A stretch of DNA of 64,000 nucleotides from Nocardioides jejuensis (lineage in GTDB: Bacteria > Actinomycetota > Actinomycetes > Propionibacteriales > Nocardioidaceae). The notes below the pieces were generated by a model, which did no database searches, was not told the DNA's origin, and worked only from the letters and a program-made list of their open reading frames with translations. This document shows positions 34,733-48,683 of this stretch, piece by piece (within the stretch, counting starts at the first letter, position 1; every line of letters begins with the position of its first letter). Made by a program: the position numbers and the translations under genes. Where the stretch lies: assembly GCF_004337475.1 (NCBI RefSeq), contig NZ_SJZJ01000009.1:36834-100833 (forward strand), in the 5' to 3' direction.

Positions 34733-35356
34733 TCACTCGTCGTCGATTGCGCCGAGCTCCTCGCGGACCACGGCGAAGGCCACGCCGGGGCCGTGGCCCT
34801 TGCGGGCGAGCATCCCGACGAGGCGTCGGGTGGCGACCTCGGGAGCGAGGCCGCGCATCGAGCGCAGCTTGCGCTGCACGAGGCGGCGCGCGACCTCGAG
34901 CTCATCGTCGGGGTCGATCTCGTCGAGGGCCTCACGCGCGACCTCGTCGTCGATGCCCTTGCGACGCAGCTCCTGTGCCAGGGCTCGCGAGGCGAGCCCC
35001 TTGCCGGGCTGGCGGGAAGCGATCCACTGACGGGCGAAGGCGGCGTCGTCGATCAGGCCGACGTCGGTGAACCGGTCGAGCAGCCGGCTCGCGATCGCCG
35101 GCGGCACGTCCTTCTTCGCCAGCTTGTCGGCGAGCTCCTTGCGCGAGCGGGCCGCACCGGTCAGGGCGTCGAGGAGGATCTTGCGGGCGACGGCTTCGTG
35201 ATCGGCCTCGGGCCCGAGCGCCTCGAGGTCATCGGGCGGCATGGCGTCGGCGGTCGAGGCGAAGTCCGGCGGCGGACCGGCCTGGCCGAGCCACGCGGCC
35301 ACCCCGGCGTGCACGTCGCCGTGCCACGCCGGGGCCGCCGTGGTGGGGTCAGACAT
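34733..35356 (-). CDS. recX: Recombination regulator RecX
   Basis: 207 residues of three-helix RecX repeats, with ARKILLDALTGAARSRKELADKL and GLIDDAAFARQWI. An N-terminal extension of about 50 Pro/Ala-rich residues is usual in actinobacteria. RecX binds and limits RecA filaments. Coupled to recA by TGATG. Confidence 0.93.
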   Translation of the reverse strand: MSDPTTAAPAWHGDVHAGVAAWLGQAGPPPDFASTADAMPPDDLEALGPEADHEAVARKILLDALTGAARSRKELADKLAKKDVPPAIASRLLDRFTDVGLIDDAAFARQWIASRQPGKGLASRALAQELRRKGIDDEVAREALDEIDPDDELEVARRLVQRKLRSMRGLAPEVATRRLVGMLARKGHGPGVAFAVVREELGAIDDE

Positions 35357-36390
35357 CAGAAGTCGACGTTCGTCGGCTCCTCAGCGGGAGCGTCGACGGT
35401 CGGACCGACACCGAGCTTCTCGAGGATCTTCTTCTCGAGCTCGTTGGCGAGGTCAGGGTTGTCGCGCAGGAAGTTGCGCGCGTTTTCCTTGCCCTGGCCG
35501 AGCTGATCGCCCTCGTACGTGTACCAGGCACCGGCCTTGCGGACGAGGCCCGCGTCGACACCGACGTCGATCAGGCCGCCCTCGCGGGAGATGCCCTTGC
35601 CGTACATGATGTCGAACTCGGCCTGCTTGAACGGCGGAGCCACCTTGTTCTTCACGACCTTGACGCGGGTCCGGTTGCCGACCATGTCGGTGCCGTCCTT
35701 GAGCGTCTCGATGCGGCGCACGTCGAGGCGGACCGAGGAGTAGAACTTCAGCGCGCGACCACCGGTGGTGGTCTCCGGCGAGCCGAACATGACGCCGATC
35801 TTCTCGCGGAGCTGGTTGATGAAGATCGCGGTCGTGCCGGTCTGGTTGAGCGCGCCGGTCATCTTGCGGAGCGCCTGGGACATCAGGCGGGCCTGGAGAC
35901 CGACGTGGCTGTCACCCATCTCGCCCTCGATCTCGGCACGGGGCACGAGCGCGGCGACGGAGTCGATGACGATCAGCGAGAGCGCACCGGAGCGGATCAG
36001 CATGTCTGCGATCTCGAGCGCCTGCTCTCCGGAGTCGGGCTGCGAGACCAGCAGGGCGTCGGTGTCGACGCCGAGGTTCTTCGCATACTCCGGGTCGAGC
36101 GCGTGCTCGGCGTCGATGAAGGCGACCAGGCCTCCGTTGCGCTGGGCGTTGGCGACCGCGTGCAGCGCGACCGTCGTCTTACCGGACGACTCGGGGCCGT
36201 AGACCTCGACGACGCGGCCACGCGGGAGGCCTCCGATGCCGAGGGCGACGTCGAGAGCGATCGCGCCGGTCGGGATCACCTCGAGCGGAGCGCGGGTCTC
36301 ATCACCCAGGCGCATGATCGAGCCCTTGCCGAACTGCTTCTCAATGTTTGCGAGCGCTGCGTCGAGCGCCTTGCCGCGGTCTCCAGCCAT
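35356..36390 (-). CDS. recA: Recombinase RecA
   Basis: 344 residues. Walker [10 protein letters not shown], Walker [11 protein letters not shown], loop L1/L2 regions [12 protein letters not shown] and [22 protein letters not shown] are all intact, and there is no intein. The ATG of [13 protein letters not shown] is preferred because AGAGGAA lies six bases before it; an ATG two codons earlier abuts that site. An SOS box lies about 140 bases upstream. recX follows directly. Confidence 0.97.
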   Translation of the reverse strand: MAGDRGKALDAALANIEKQFGKGSIMRLGDETRAPLEVIPTGAIALDVALGIGGLPRGRVVEVYGPESSGKTTVALHAVANAQRNGGLVAFIDAEHALDPEYAKNLGVDTDALLVSQPDSGEQALEIADMLIRSGALSLIVIDSVAALVPRAEIEGEMGDSHVGLQARLMSQALRKMTGALNQTGTTAIFINQLREKIGVMFGSPETTTGGRALKFYSSVRLDVRRIETLKDGTDMVGNRTRVKVVKNKVAPPFKQAEFDIMYGKGISREGGLIDVGVDAGLVRKAGAWYTYEGDQLGQGKENARNFLRDNPDLANELEKKILEKLGVGPTVDAPAEEPTNVDF

Positions 36391-36526
36391 CTTCATTTCC
36401 TCTTCACGTAGTCACCAGCCGAGTACATCGGCGACGTTAGGACGAACCACCGACACAGCCTGATCAGCCCTGTCGACACCTGTGGAAAACCTCGCCCGGA
36501 CGTCGTACCCGGTGACCACAACCTAC

Positions 36527-36542
36527 CCGAACAACTGTTCGA
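36527..36542. promoter_or_regulatory. LexA SOS box upstream of recA
   Basis: CCGAACAACTGTTCGA differs from the actinobacterial consensus TCGAAC-N4-GTTCGA only in its first base. It lies 137 bases before the recA start and about 77 bases before the divergent SRPBCC gene, which might also respond to it. Confidence 0.8.
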
Positions 36543-36618
36543 ACGTCGTCGTGTCGAGCGGCGTGTCGCACACCACCCGGGCAGGATGGAGGGACGCACC
36601 CGATCGCAGGAGGACACC

Positions 36619-37044
36619 GTGCCGCAGGCCGCCAACACCGTCGTCATCGCACGTCCCGTCGCGGACGTCTTCGCGTTCTTCACCACGCCTGCCAACGACC
36701 CCACGTGGCGTAGCGGCGTGAAGGAGATCAGCGGTGGCACCCCGGCCGTCGGCGCAGTCGTGAAGCAGACGATCGCCGGTCCGATGGGCAAGGGCATCCC
36801 GGCCGACATCGAGATCACCGCGCTCGAGCAGGACGCGGCGTACGGCTTCCGCGGTATCACCGGGCCGGTGCGCCCGGTGGGCCGCTACACGTTCACCGTC
36901 GTCGAAGACGGCACGCACGTGCACTTCTCGTTGAGTGCCGAGATCACCGGCCTCAAGAAGCTGATGATGGGCGCGGCCGTGCAGAAGAGCATGGACGCCG
37001 AGGTCGCCGGCCTGGCGAAGGCCAAGGCACTCCTCGAGGGCTGA
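36619..37044 (+). CDS. SRPBCC (polyketide cyclase/START-like) family protein
   Basis: 141 residues with the SRPBCC pattern: ARPVADVFAFFTTPANDPTWRSG at the start and a long final helix KLMMGAAVQKSMDAEVAGLAKAKALL. The GTG start has AGGAGG six bases upstream. Ligand unknown. The next gene starts one base after its stop. Confidence 0.85.
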   Translation: MPQAANTVVIARPVADVFAFFTTPANDPTWRSGVKEISGGTPAVGAVVKQTIAGPMGKGIPADIEITALEQDAAYGFRGITGPVRPVGRYTFTVVEDGTHVHFSLSAEITGLKKLMMGAAVQKSMDAEVAGLAKAKALLEG

Positions 37045-37045
37045 C

Positions 37046-37513
37046 GTGGACGACCTGCACTGGCTCGAGCGCGCAGTCGCCCTCGCCTGCGACAACGTCG
37101 CCGACAGCGGCGGGCCCTTTGGCGCCGTCCTGGTCCGCGGCGCCGACCTGATCGCCACCGGCACCAACCGCGTCACCGCCGACGCCGATCCCACGGCGCA
37201 CGCCGAGGTCGTGGCCCTGCGCCGAGCCGGCCAGGTGCTCGGCACCCACGATCTGGCGGGGCTGACGCTCTACGCCTCCTGCGAGCCCTGCCCCATGTGC
37301 CTGGGTGCGGCCCTGTGGGCCCGCGTCGACCGGGTCGTCTTCGCCGCTGATCGTGATGACGCGGCACACGCCGGCTTCGACGACCGCCGGTTCCGCGAGC
37401 TCCTCACCGGCGAGCGCAGTGACTGGCCGGCCGACATCGCCCACCGTCGTACGCCGGACGCGGCGGCGCCCTTCACCGCATGGCTGGAGCGAGCGGACCG
37501 GACCCGCTACTGA
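37046..37513 (+). CDS. Guanine deaminase-type nucleoside/base deaminase
   Basis: 155 residues. Zinc site: HAEV (His plus catalytic Glu) and PCPMC. The surrounding GGPFGAVLVRGADLIATGTNRV, DPTAHAEV, SCEPCPMCLGA and the C-terminal AGFDDRRF resemble Bacillus GuaD more than TadA. It probably converts guanine to xanthine. Start GTG. Its 3' end overlaps the convergent MFS gene by 41 bases. Confidence 0.85.
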   Translation: MDDLHWLERAVALACDNVADSGGPFGAVLVRGADLIATGTNRVTADADPTAHAEVVALRRAGQVLGTHDLAGLTLYASCEPCPMCLGAALWARVDRVVFAADRDDAAHAGFDDRRFRELLTGERSDWPADIAHRRTPDAAAPFTAWLERADRTRY

Positions 37514-38783
37514 CGACCCGCGACGCCGCGATCCCTGCGACCAGAACCGCCACGGCGAGCACGGCCGCGAACGCGTTGAGCGAGCCGTAGCCGAACATCC
37601 CGACGATCGCTCCCGAGACACCGCCCGCCAGGCCTGCAGACAGGCCCATCGCGAGGTCGGACGCGCCCTGGACGTCGGTGCGCGAGGCCAGCGGCGTCAG
37701 GTCGGTGAGCATCGTCGAGCCGGCGATCGTGACAAAGGACCAGCCGACACCGAGCAGGAAGAGACCAGCGAACACCTGCCACGAGCTGCCCCGCGGTGAG
37801 ACGCCCGCCAGCGTGAGCGCGACCAGCAGCACGAGCGCACCCAGGACGATCATCTGCGGGCGACCGATCTGGTCGGTGAACCAGCCGACGAGCGGTGCGA
37901 ACGCGAACATCCCGAGCACGTGGACGCTGATGACGAGGCCGATCACGTGCAGGTGTGCCCCACCGTGCTCCATGTGCAGCGGCGTCATCACCATCACGCC
38001 GACCATGACGGCGTGGGCAGCGGCGACCGCAGCCATCGCCCAGGCCACCAGGGGCTCCTGCCGCATCACTGCCCGGGCGCCCGCAATCACCCCACCCGGG
38101 CCGGTACGCCGGGGCACGGTGTCGCCCGCCAGCTGCCGCGCGACGAGCAGGGGGTCCGGCCGGAGCAGGACGGCGACGACCACCGCGGCGACGGCCATGC
38201 CGATCGCGCCGACGAGGAAGGGCCCCGTCAACGGCGGCAGGCGGAGCCATGCGGCGAGCCGAGCAGAGGGTTCGGCGAGGTTGGGACCCAGCACGGCGCC
38301 GATCGTGGTCGCCCACACGACGAGCGACAGGTCCCTCGCCCGGGTCGCCGGGGCCGCGAGGTCCGTGGCGGCATACCGCGCTGCCGCGTTGGCGGCGGTC
38401 ATCGACCCGACGAGGAACGTGCCGAGCAGGAGCAGGGTCATCGATCCCAGGACGCCCGCAACGACGCAGATAAGCGACCCGACCGTGGCGAAGCCGATGC
38501 CGGACAGCAGGCCGACACGGCGCCCACGGGTCGCCATCACCGAGGCGAGCGTCCAGGAGGCCACGGCGGCCCCAAGGACCTGGCTCGTCTGGGCCAGGCC
38601 GGCCAGGCTGTCCGAGCCGCTGAGGTCACGCGCCAGGAGCGACGCCGTCGCCAGCGCGATCGTGATGCCCAGCGCACCCACCGCCTGCGTGGCGACGAGG
38701 CTGCGCACCGTCCGGCGCTGCAGCTGCGCCGTGTCGACCAGCCCGGTCTCGAGGCTCATCGCGAACCCATCAGCGTTGCTCAT
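37473..38783 (-). CDS. MFS transporter
   Basis: 436 residues with twelve hydrophobic helices, the loop 2-3 motif ASVMATRGRRVGLLSG and the second-half equivalent GWFTDQIGRPQMIVLG. Half symmetry and length fit drug/metabolite exporters of the major facilitator superfamily. Substrate unknown. Overlaps the convergent deaminase gene at the 3' end. Confidence 0.9.
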   Translation of the reverse strand: MSNADGFAMSLETGLVDTAQLQRRTVRSLVATQAVGALGITIALATASLLARDLSGSDSLAGLAQTSQVLGAAVASWTLASVMATRGRRVGLLSGIGFATVGSLICVVAGVLGSMTLLLLGTFLVGSMTAANAAARYAATDLAAPATRARDLSLVVWATTIGAVLGPNLAEPSARLAAWLRLPPLTGPFLVGAIGMAVAAVVVAVLLRPDPLLVARQLAGDTVPRRTGPGGVIAGARAVMRQEPLVAWAMAAVAAAHAVMVGVMVMTPLHMEHGGAHLHVIGLVISVHVLGMFAFAPLVGWFTDQIGRPQMIVLGALVLLVALTLAGVSPRGSSWQVFAGLFLLGVGWSFVTIAGSTMLTDLTPLASRTDVQGASDLAMGLSAGLAGGVSGAIVGMFGYGSLNAFAAVLAVAVLVAGIAASRVVSSGSGPLAPAMR

Positions 38784-38793
38784 CGGTGCTTGC

Positions 38794-38991
38794 TCACCGG
38801 TCGCGCGCGGGCAGGTCGAGCACGTCGTGCACCGCCCGCCACACCGTCTTGGGGCTCTCTCCGGCCGCCAGCGCCTCCTGGACGGTGCGACCCTCGAGGC
38901 TGCCCATGACGGTGCTGCTCGCCCAGTAGCGGGCGTACGCCTCGTCGCGCAGGGCCTCGGTCATCCGCTCCCAGAACTCCGTGTGCCGCAT
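38794..38991 (-). CDS. DUF3046 family protein
   Basis: 65 residues: MRHTEFWERMTEALRDEAYARYWA then TVQEALAAGESPKTVWRAVHDVLDLP. Small helical family found near recA in many actinobacteria; function unknown. Its ATG overlaps the stop of the DinB-like gene (TGATG), and the MFS gene follows it. Confidence 0.9.
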   Translation of the reverse strand: MRHTEFWERMTEALRDEAYARYWASSTVMGSLEGRTVQEALAAGESPKTVWRAVHDVLDLPARDR

Positions 38992-39518
38992 CAGCCGCGC
39001 ACGTCGAAGAGATGGTGCACGTCGTCGTGCAGGTGATAGCGACCGATCGAGTCGACGGTGAAGACCGAACCGTTGCTGCGCGTGCCGGCACGGAGCCACT
39101 GCTCACCGCGGACTCCGTCGTAGATCGACGCGACGTGCGCCGCGGCCTCCACGAGCTCGGCCGCCACGACCGCCGGGTCCTGGTCTGCGTAGCGCTCCTC
39201 GACGGCGGTCGCGTCCTGGTCCCAGTTGGGGAACCGGGGGTTGTCGGTCTCGAGCATCAGCACGAGGCGCTCGGCAAAGATCCGGTGCACGTCGCGGACG
39301 TGGCACGCATACTCCAGGGCCGACCACGTGCGCTCGGCCGGTCGCGCTGCAGCGTCGGCGCGCTCGAGCACCGCGACCCACCGCTCCGCATTGATCCGGA
39401 CCATCTCGCCGAGCTCGTTCGTCTCCACGGTGTCGGCCGCGAACCCGCACTCCGGGCAGGGACGGCTCAGCACCCAGGTCCAGTCCTTGTCGTCAGGGAT
39501 CGGTTGCAGCGTCGACAT
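38991..39518 (-). CDS. DinB-like domain protein
   Basis: 175 residues. An N-terminal CPECGF pair precedes a DinB/DUF664-type four-helix bundle with likely metal-site histidines in YACHVRDVHRIF and HLHDDVHHLFDV. Related proteins are thiol-dependent transferases or of unknown function. The ATG at 39518 is used; one three codons upstream is possible. Confidence 0.82.
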   Translation of the reverse strand: MSTLQPIPDDKDWTWVLSRPCPECGFAADTVETNELGEMVRINAERWVAVLERADAAARPAERTWSALEYACHVRDVHRIFAERLVLMLETDNPRFPNWDQDATAVEERYADQDPAVVAAELVEAAAHVASIYDGVRGEQWLRAGTRSNGSVFTVDSIGRYHLHDDVHHLFDVRG

Positions 39519-39588
39519 GCGGCTCATTGAACCAGTCAGCACCCTCCGCGTCGCAGGAGTTCCTGCCAGACATGGCAGCATCCCTGCC

Positions 39589-40161
39589 ATGCACCCCTCC
39601 GTCGTACGCCGCGTGGCTGCTGCCGTCGTCCCGGTCGCCCTCGTGCTCGGCACCGCCGCCTGCACGGCGGAGGAATCGGCCGCACCTGCACCGCGCCAGA
39701 CCGCTCCCAACGGCGACGTCTTCAACGCGGCTGACGCGGCGTTCGCGAGCGACCTGCTGAAGCAGCGCGCCGAGGAGTTCGCGCTCATCGACCTGACGGT
39801 GGGGCGCACGCTCGACGGGCGGCTGACCTCGTTCCTCGACGATGCGCGGGAGGTGCGGGCGTCGGAGGTGGACACGACGACACGGTGGCTCACGGACTGG
39901 GGCAAGGAGGTCCCGAGGACGGTGCGCGACCACGCCTCGGAGCACTCCGGTGCCCATCCGCTCCCGGAGGTCGAGAACGCCTCCGGCAGCACCTTCCAGG
40001 ATGTCTGGGTGGCGGCCTGGCTCGCCGAGCTCGAGGACAGCGACCGGATCGCCTCTGTCGAGGAGAAGGCCGGAGCCAATGCGGACGCGCGGGACCTCGC
40101 GGAGGCCGTCGATGCAACCAACGACGACGAGGCCGACGCCCTCGAGGACCTCGTCGGCTGA
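39589..40161 (+). CDS. Lipoprotein, degenerate DUF305-like
   Basis: 190 residues with a signal peptide and lipobox (VALVLGTAAC, Cys at residue 25). The mature part follows the DUF305 layout (FASDLLKQRAEEFALIDL, TTRWLTDWGKEVP, then TFQDVWVAAWLAELE), but the two HH motifs that define DUF305 are replaced, so metal binding is unlikely. Exported and lipid-anchored. Function unknown. Confidence 0.75.
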   Translation: MHPSVVRRVAAAVVPVALVLGTAACTAEESAAPAPRQTAPNGDVFNAADAAFASDLLKQRAEEFALIDLTVGRTLDGRLTSFLDDAREVRASEVDTTTRWLTDWGKEVPRTVRDHASEHSGAHPLPEVENASGSTFQDVWVAAWLAELEDSDRIASVEEKAGANADARDLAEAVDATNDDEADALEDLVG

Positions 40162-40205
40162 CGTCGCCCGCTGACGTTGTCAGTGCCGTCCGCAAGGATG
40201 GCCCC

Positions 40206-44733
<4,528 letters not shown>

Positions 44734-44741
<8 letters not shown>

Positions 44742-45507
44742 AGGTGACGCGGTCTGGCGGACCGCCCGGTCGCTGGATCGGGCCCTGTCGGGGCGTGTCC
44801 TCACCTCCACCGACTTCCGGGTGCCGGCGCACGCCACCGCCGACCTGAGCGGTCAGCCGGTCACCGGGAGCATCGCGCGCGGCAAGCACCTGCTCACCCG
44901 GATCGGCAACGACGTCACGCTCCACACCCATCTGAAGATGGAGGGGTCGTGGGTCACCGGGCGCGTCGGTGACCGATGGCGCAGCCCGGCCCACACCGCC
45001 CGCGTGGTGCTGCGCGCGGGTGACGTCGAGGCGGTCGGCTTCTCGCTCGGCGTCGTCGAGCTACTGCCCCGATCGGCGGAGGCGGACGCTGTCGGCCACC
45101 TCGGTCCTGATCTCCTCGGCGCCGACTGGTCCGTGGACCGGGCCCTCGGCAACCTGCTGCGCGACCCCGCGCGGCCTCTCGCGCAGGCACTTCTGGATCA
45201 ACGCAACCTGGCCGGCATCGGCAACGTCTACGCCGCCGAGCTCTGCTTCCTGACCGGGCGCCTGCCGACAACTCCGGTCGGCGAGGTGGAGCGGCTCGAG
45301 CGCCTCCTCGCCCGGGCGCACCAGCTGCTGATGCTCAACCGCGACCGACCGGGCATGGTGACGACCGGTGACACCCGCCGCGGCCGGTCGCACTGGGTCT
45401 ACGGCCAGCGGGCATGCCAGCGCTGCGGCACCGCCGTACGCCGCGAAGAGCAGGGCGAGCCCGGGCGCGAACGGATCCGCTACTGGTGCCCGAGCTGCCA
45501 GCGCTGA
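44734..45507 (+). CDS. nei2: Fpg/Nei-family DNA glycosylase (endonuclease VIII, Nei2 type)
   Basis: 257 residues. After the initiator comes PEGD, with the catalytic Pro and Glu; the helix-two-turn-helix segment is NLAGIGNVYAAE, and a C-terminal zinc finger has CxRCG and CPSC. Removes oxidised pyrimidines and cuts the strand. GTG start inside the end of lhr, so translation is coupled. Confidence 0.94.
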
Positions 45508-45510
45508 GGG

Positions 45511-46089
45511 TCACCGAGGCGGCGCCGGAGCGCCCTCGACCCTGACGTTAACCGCAGCCTTCTCCGTGCCCTGCTGCCATCCGTGCGACCACGAGCGTCG
45601 GTAGGAGACCGAGATCCCGTCGACCGCCACCGTCCCCGGGTGGGTCGGCACGACCCGCAGCACCAGGTACTCCGACGGCTGACCGCCTTCCTGCCACCGC
45701 ATCCTCGTGCCCTTGACCACCGGCCGGATCGCCGAGCAGTACTGCAGCGGAGTGCCCAGGACCGATCCCACGAGGTCGGTCCGACCGGCTCGTTCGCAGA
45801 CAGCAAGGCTCGCGTGAGCACCGGCGGTGTTCTCGGCGACGTCGACGGACGTGCTCCGGAAGGTGATCGTCTCGTCACCGTCACCGTGGGCGTCGGGGAT
45901 GCCGACGCCGACGAAGACCGCCCGCGAACCAGCGCCCTTCTGCATTGCTGCCACCGGCTTCGCGCCGAGCCTGCCCTCGAAGACGGTCGCATGCGACCAC
46001 CACCACACCATGAGCCCTGCCAGGACACCGAAAAGCACCACGACAGCCCACTTCTGCCTGCCACGCGCCCGAGAAAACACGTCAGTCAT
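45511..46089 (-). CDS. Membrane-anchored hypothetical protein
   Basis: 192 residues: a basic N-terminus (SRARGRQKW), one membrane helix (AVVVLFGVLAGLMVWWW), then an extracytoplasmic beta-rich domain with two cysteines (AVCERAG, QYCSAI). Not recognised. Start MTDVFSRARG chosen as the closest ATG before the helix. Convergent with nei2, three bases apart. Confidence 0.75.
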   Translation of the reverse strand: MTDVFSRARGRQKWAVVVLFGVLAGLMVWWWSHATVFEGRLGAKPVAAMQKGAGSRAVFVGVGIPDAHGDGDETITFRSTSVDVAENTAGAHASLAVCERAGRTDLVGSVLGTPLQYCSAIRPVVKGTRMRWQEGGQPSEYLVLRVVPTHPGTVAVDGISVSYRRSWSHGWQQGTEKAAVNVRVEGAPAPPR

Positions 46090-46157
46090 GGGCCTGATCA
46101 TCACAGACGCTCCCCCGGCCGCGGCCACCCGCTCGGCGCGCGCCTACGATTCCACCC

Positions 46158-47141
46158 GTGCCTCCCCGCTCCCCGCTGCCGCCGCGCCATGGGTTGAACG
46201 CCGCGTGGGTGCGGCTTCCGCACGCCGGCACCGTGGCGGAGCACGAGGGCTCGATGCGTGACTGGCTGCACTACCGCCTGCCGCCGCGCAACCTCGAGGC
46301 CACCGGCGTCCACGCGATGGCGGACCTGGCCGTGCCGCTGGGCGACGGCCAGCAGCCCAGCGTCGACGTCGACGGGTTCCTCGCCAGCGGCCGCTTCGTC
46401 TGGCAGGACGGCACGGCCGTGCGCCCCGACGACACCTACCGGCCGCACACGTTCGTGTGGTTCCACCGCGACCTGCGGGAGGAGCCGGTCGTCCCGGGCG
46501 ACCTCACCGTCCTCCACCAGGACGAGCGGATCGTCGTCATCGACAAGCCGGCCTTCCTGTCGACGATCCCCCGTGGCAGCCACGTCGTGCAGAGCGTCGT
46601 GGTCCGTGCCCGCGAGGAGCTCGGTCTTCCCGAGCTCTCACCGGCCCACCGGCTCGACCGCGTGACCTCCGGCGTCCTCATGCTCACCGCAGCGAAGCGG
46701 TGGCGCGCGGCGTACCAGGGAGTCTTCGAGAACGGAACGGCGCGCAAGACCTACCGCGCCGTCGCCCCGTACGACGCGGCGCGCGAGCAGCCCGTCTGGG
46801 TCCGCAACCACCTGCAGAAGCCGCGCGGCCAGTGGCAGGGCGAGGTCGTGCCGGATGCGCCCGTCAATGCGGAGACGTACGTCGAGGTGGAGACCCGCCT
46901 CGACGACGGGCGGGCGATCTACAAGCTGACGCCGCTGACCGGCCGGACCCACCAGCTCCGGCTGCATCTGCACGGGCTCGGGATCCCGATCGAGGGCGAC
47001 CCGCTCTACCCCCGCGCGACCGGTGTGAGCGTCGACGACTTCTCGACGCCTCTTCAGCTGCTCGCGAGCGAGCTTGCGTTCCCCGACCCGGTGGACGGGA
47101 GCGAACGCTGCTTCCGCAGCGCGAAGCTTCTCCCGCTCTGA
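46158..47141 (+). CDS. RluA-family pseudouridine synthase
   Basis: 327 residues. The catalytic motif HRLDRVTSG contains the Asp nucleophile; IDKPAFLSTIP and LTGRTHQLRLHLHGLGIPIEGDPLYP complete the fold. A short S4-like N-terminal portion is present. rRNA or tRNA target not determined. GTG start. Confidence 0.93.
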   Translation: MPPRSPLPPRHGLNAAWVRLPHAGTVAEHEGSMRDWLHYRLPPRNLEATGVHAMADLAVPLGDGQQPSVDVDGFLASGRFVWQDGTAVRPDDTYRPHTFVWFHRDLREEPVVPGDLTVLHQDERIVVIDKPAFLSTIPRGSHVVQSVVVRAREELGLPELSPAHRLDRVTSGVLMLTAAKRWRAAYQGVFENGTARKTYRAVAPYDAAREQPVWVRNHLQKPRGQWQGEVVPDAPVNAETYVEVETRLDDGRAIYKLTPLTGRTHQLRLHLHGLGIPIEGDPLYPRATGVSVDDFSTPLQLLASELAFPDPVDGSERCFRSAKLLPL

Positions 47142-47170
47142 TCAAATCCGGCGGTGCTGCCCTCTCGCCG

Positions 47171-47470
47171 TCAGGCAGCGGACGACGCGGCCGGGGCGTC
47201 CACACGGACGGGCAGCGGGATCGGGGCCAGTGCGGCCTCCTCGAGCGCAACCTGGTCGGACACCTCACGGATCACCTGCGAGAGCGTCAGGTCCATCGCA
47301 CCGCAGAGCGAGGCGAGGAGCTCCGAGGAGGCTTCCTTCTGGCCGCGCTCGATCTCGGAGATGTAGCCCAGCGACACACGGGCACCGGCGGAGACCTCGC
47401 GCAGCGTCATGCCGCGCTGGACGCGCTGGCTGCGGAGCACGTCGCCGAGCACTCGACGGAACAGCACCAT
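47171..47470 (-). CDS. clgR: ClgR-type XRE regulator
   Basis: 99 residues with the strongly conserved HTH VQRGMTLREVSAGARVSLGYISEIERGQKEASSELLASLC. ClgR activates clp protease and chaperone genes in actinobacteria and is itself a Clp substrate; the C-terminal hydrophobic tail ending AASSAA fits a degradation tag. GAAGGAGA precedes the ATG. Last gene of the rimO-pgsA-pncC-clgR series. Confidence 0.94.
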   Translation of the reverse strand: MVLFRRVLGDVLRSQRVQRGMTLREVSAGARVSLGYISEIERGQKEASSELLASLCGAMDLTLSQVIREVSDQVALEEAALAPIPLPVRVDAPAASSAA

Positions 47471-47505
47471 GGCGATCTCCTTCGTATCGTTGGGTGGGGG
47501 CAACG

Positions 47506-48018
47506 CTACCCGAGGCGTGGTTCTTCCCGCGGGACCTGTTCGCGGAGCAGCGCGAGCGCGGCTTCGACGGTCGCGGCCCGGATGGCGCGGCGGTCCCCGC
47601 CGAGACGCAGCGCGACCGAGGTGACGCCGCCTGGACCGGCCAGGCCGATGAAGACCGTGCCGACCGGCTTGCCCTCCTGCTCGTCCGGCCCCGCGACCCC
47701 GGTCGTCGCCACGCCGTACGTCGTGCCGAGCAGCCGTCGTACGCCGCGGGCCATCGCCTCGACGCACGCTGCGGACACCACACCCGCGCCCTCGATCACC
47801 TCTGGAGAGACCGCGAGCAACTCCTCCTTGGCGTGGGTGGCATAGCTGACCACCCCACCGACGTAGACCGCGGAGGCGCCGGGTACGTCCGTCAGCGCGC
47901 CCGCCACGAGCCCGCCGGTCAGCGACTCCGCCGTGGCGACGGTCTGACCGCGGGCCGCGAGCGTTACGACCAGCTGGACCGCCACCGTCTCTGCCTCGAT
48001 GATCTCCCCGGAGCTCAT
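47506..48018 (-). CDS. pncC: CinA-family nicotinamide-nucleotide amidohydrolase
   Basis: 170 residues, the stand-alone CinA C-terminal domain: TAESLTGGLVAGALT with the catalytic Ser, GVVSYATHAKEELLAV and TTGVAGPDEQEGKPVGTVFIGL. Deamidates NMN in NAD salvage. It starts 23 bases after the pgsA stop. Confidence 0.93.
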   Translation of the reverse strand: MSSGEIIEAETVAVQLVVTLAARGQTVATAESLTGGLVAGALTDVPGASAVYVGGVVSYATHAKEELLAVSPEVIEGAGVVSAACVEAMARGVRRLLGTTYGVATTGVAGPDEQEGKPVGTVFIGLAGPGGVTSVALRLGGDRRAIRAATVEAALALLREQVPREEPRLG

Positions 48019-48041
48019 GGGTCCGAGACTAACGAGGCGCG

Positions 48042-48683
48042 TCAGGCGCGCGCGGCGCGCTTCTGGCGGAAGGCGTCGCGGAAGAACTCGTAGCCCGACC
48101 ACAGGGTCAGGCCCACGGCCACGGCGAGGATCACCTGGGACACGTAGAAGATCACGCGTCCGGTGTCACCCCAGGCGTTGTCATCGGCAACCAGGGGCAG
48201 CGACAGCAGGCCGAGAGCCACGCCCTGCGCGGTGGTCTTGATCTTGCCGAGCTGGGCGGCCGGGATCACGACGTCCTTCATGATCGACAGGCGGAGCAGC
48301 GTGACGCTCCACTCGCGCACGAGCACGAGGATCGTGACCCACCACCAGATCTCGCCGCCGGCGACGTACCAGGCCTCGCCCGACTGGGAGCCGACGATCG
48401 AGAGGCCGATGAACGCCATGCCGGTGATCGCCTTGTCGGCGATCGGGTCGGCGATCTTGCCGAAGTCCGTGACCAGGTTGTGCTTGCGGGCGAGGTCGCC
48501 GTCGATCTTGTCGGTCACCATCGCGAGCGCGAAGAGGACGTACGCCGTGATGCGCCAGCCGATCGAGTCGCCGCCGTCGTGCAGGAGCGCGTAGCCGAAG
48601 AACGGCACCATCACGATCCGCAGCGTGGTCAGCGCATTGGGCACGTTCCAGTTGCTGGTCTTGACCGGGGTCTCGGTGGTCAT
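48042..48683 (-). CDS. pgsA: CDP-diacylglycerol-glycerol-3-phosphate 3-phosphatidyltransferase
   Basis: 213 residues. The CDP-alcohol phosphotransferase motif D-x2-DG-x2-AR-x8-G-x3-D-x3-D is complete in [12 protein letters not shown] then [12 protein letters not shown]. About five membrane helices. It makes phosphatidylglycerophosphate. Overlaps rimO by ATGA. Confidence 0.94.
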   Translation of the reverse strand: MTTETPVKTSNWNVPNALTTLRIVMVPFFGYALLHDGGDSIGWRITAYVLFALAMVTDKIDGDLARKHNLVTDFGKIADPIADKAITGMAFIGLSIVGSQSGEAWYVAGGEIWWWVTILVLVREWSVTLLRLSIMKDVVIPAAQLGKIKTTAQGVALGLLSLPLVADDNAWGDTGRVIFYVSQVILAVAVGLTLWSGYEFFRDAFRQKRAARA

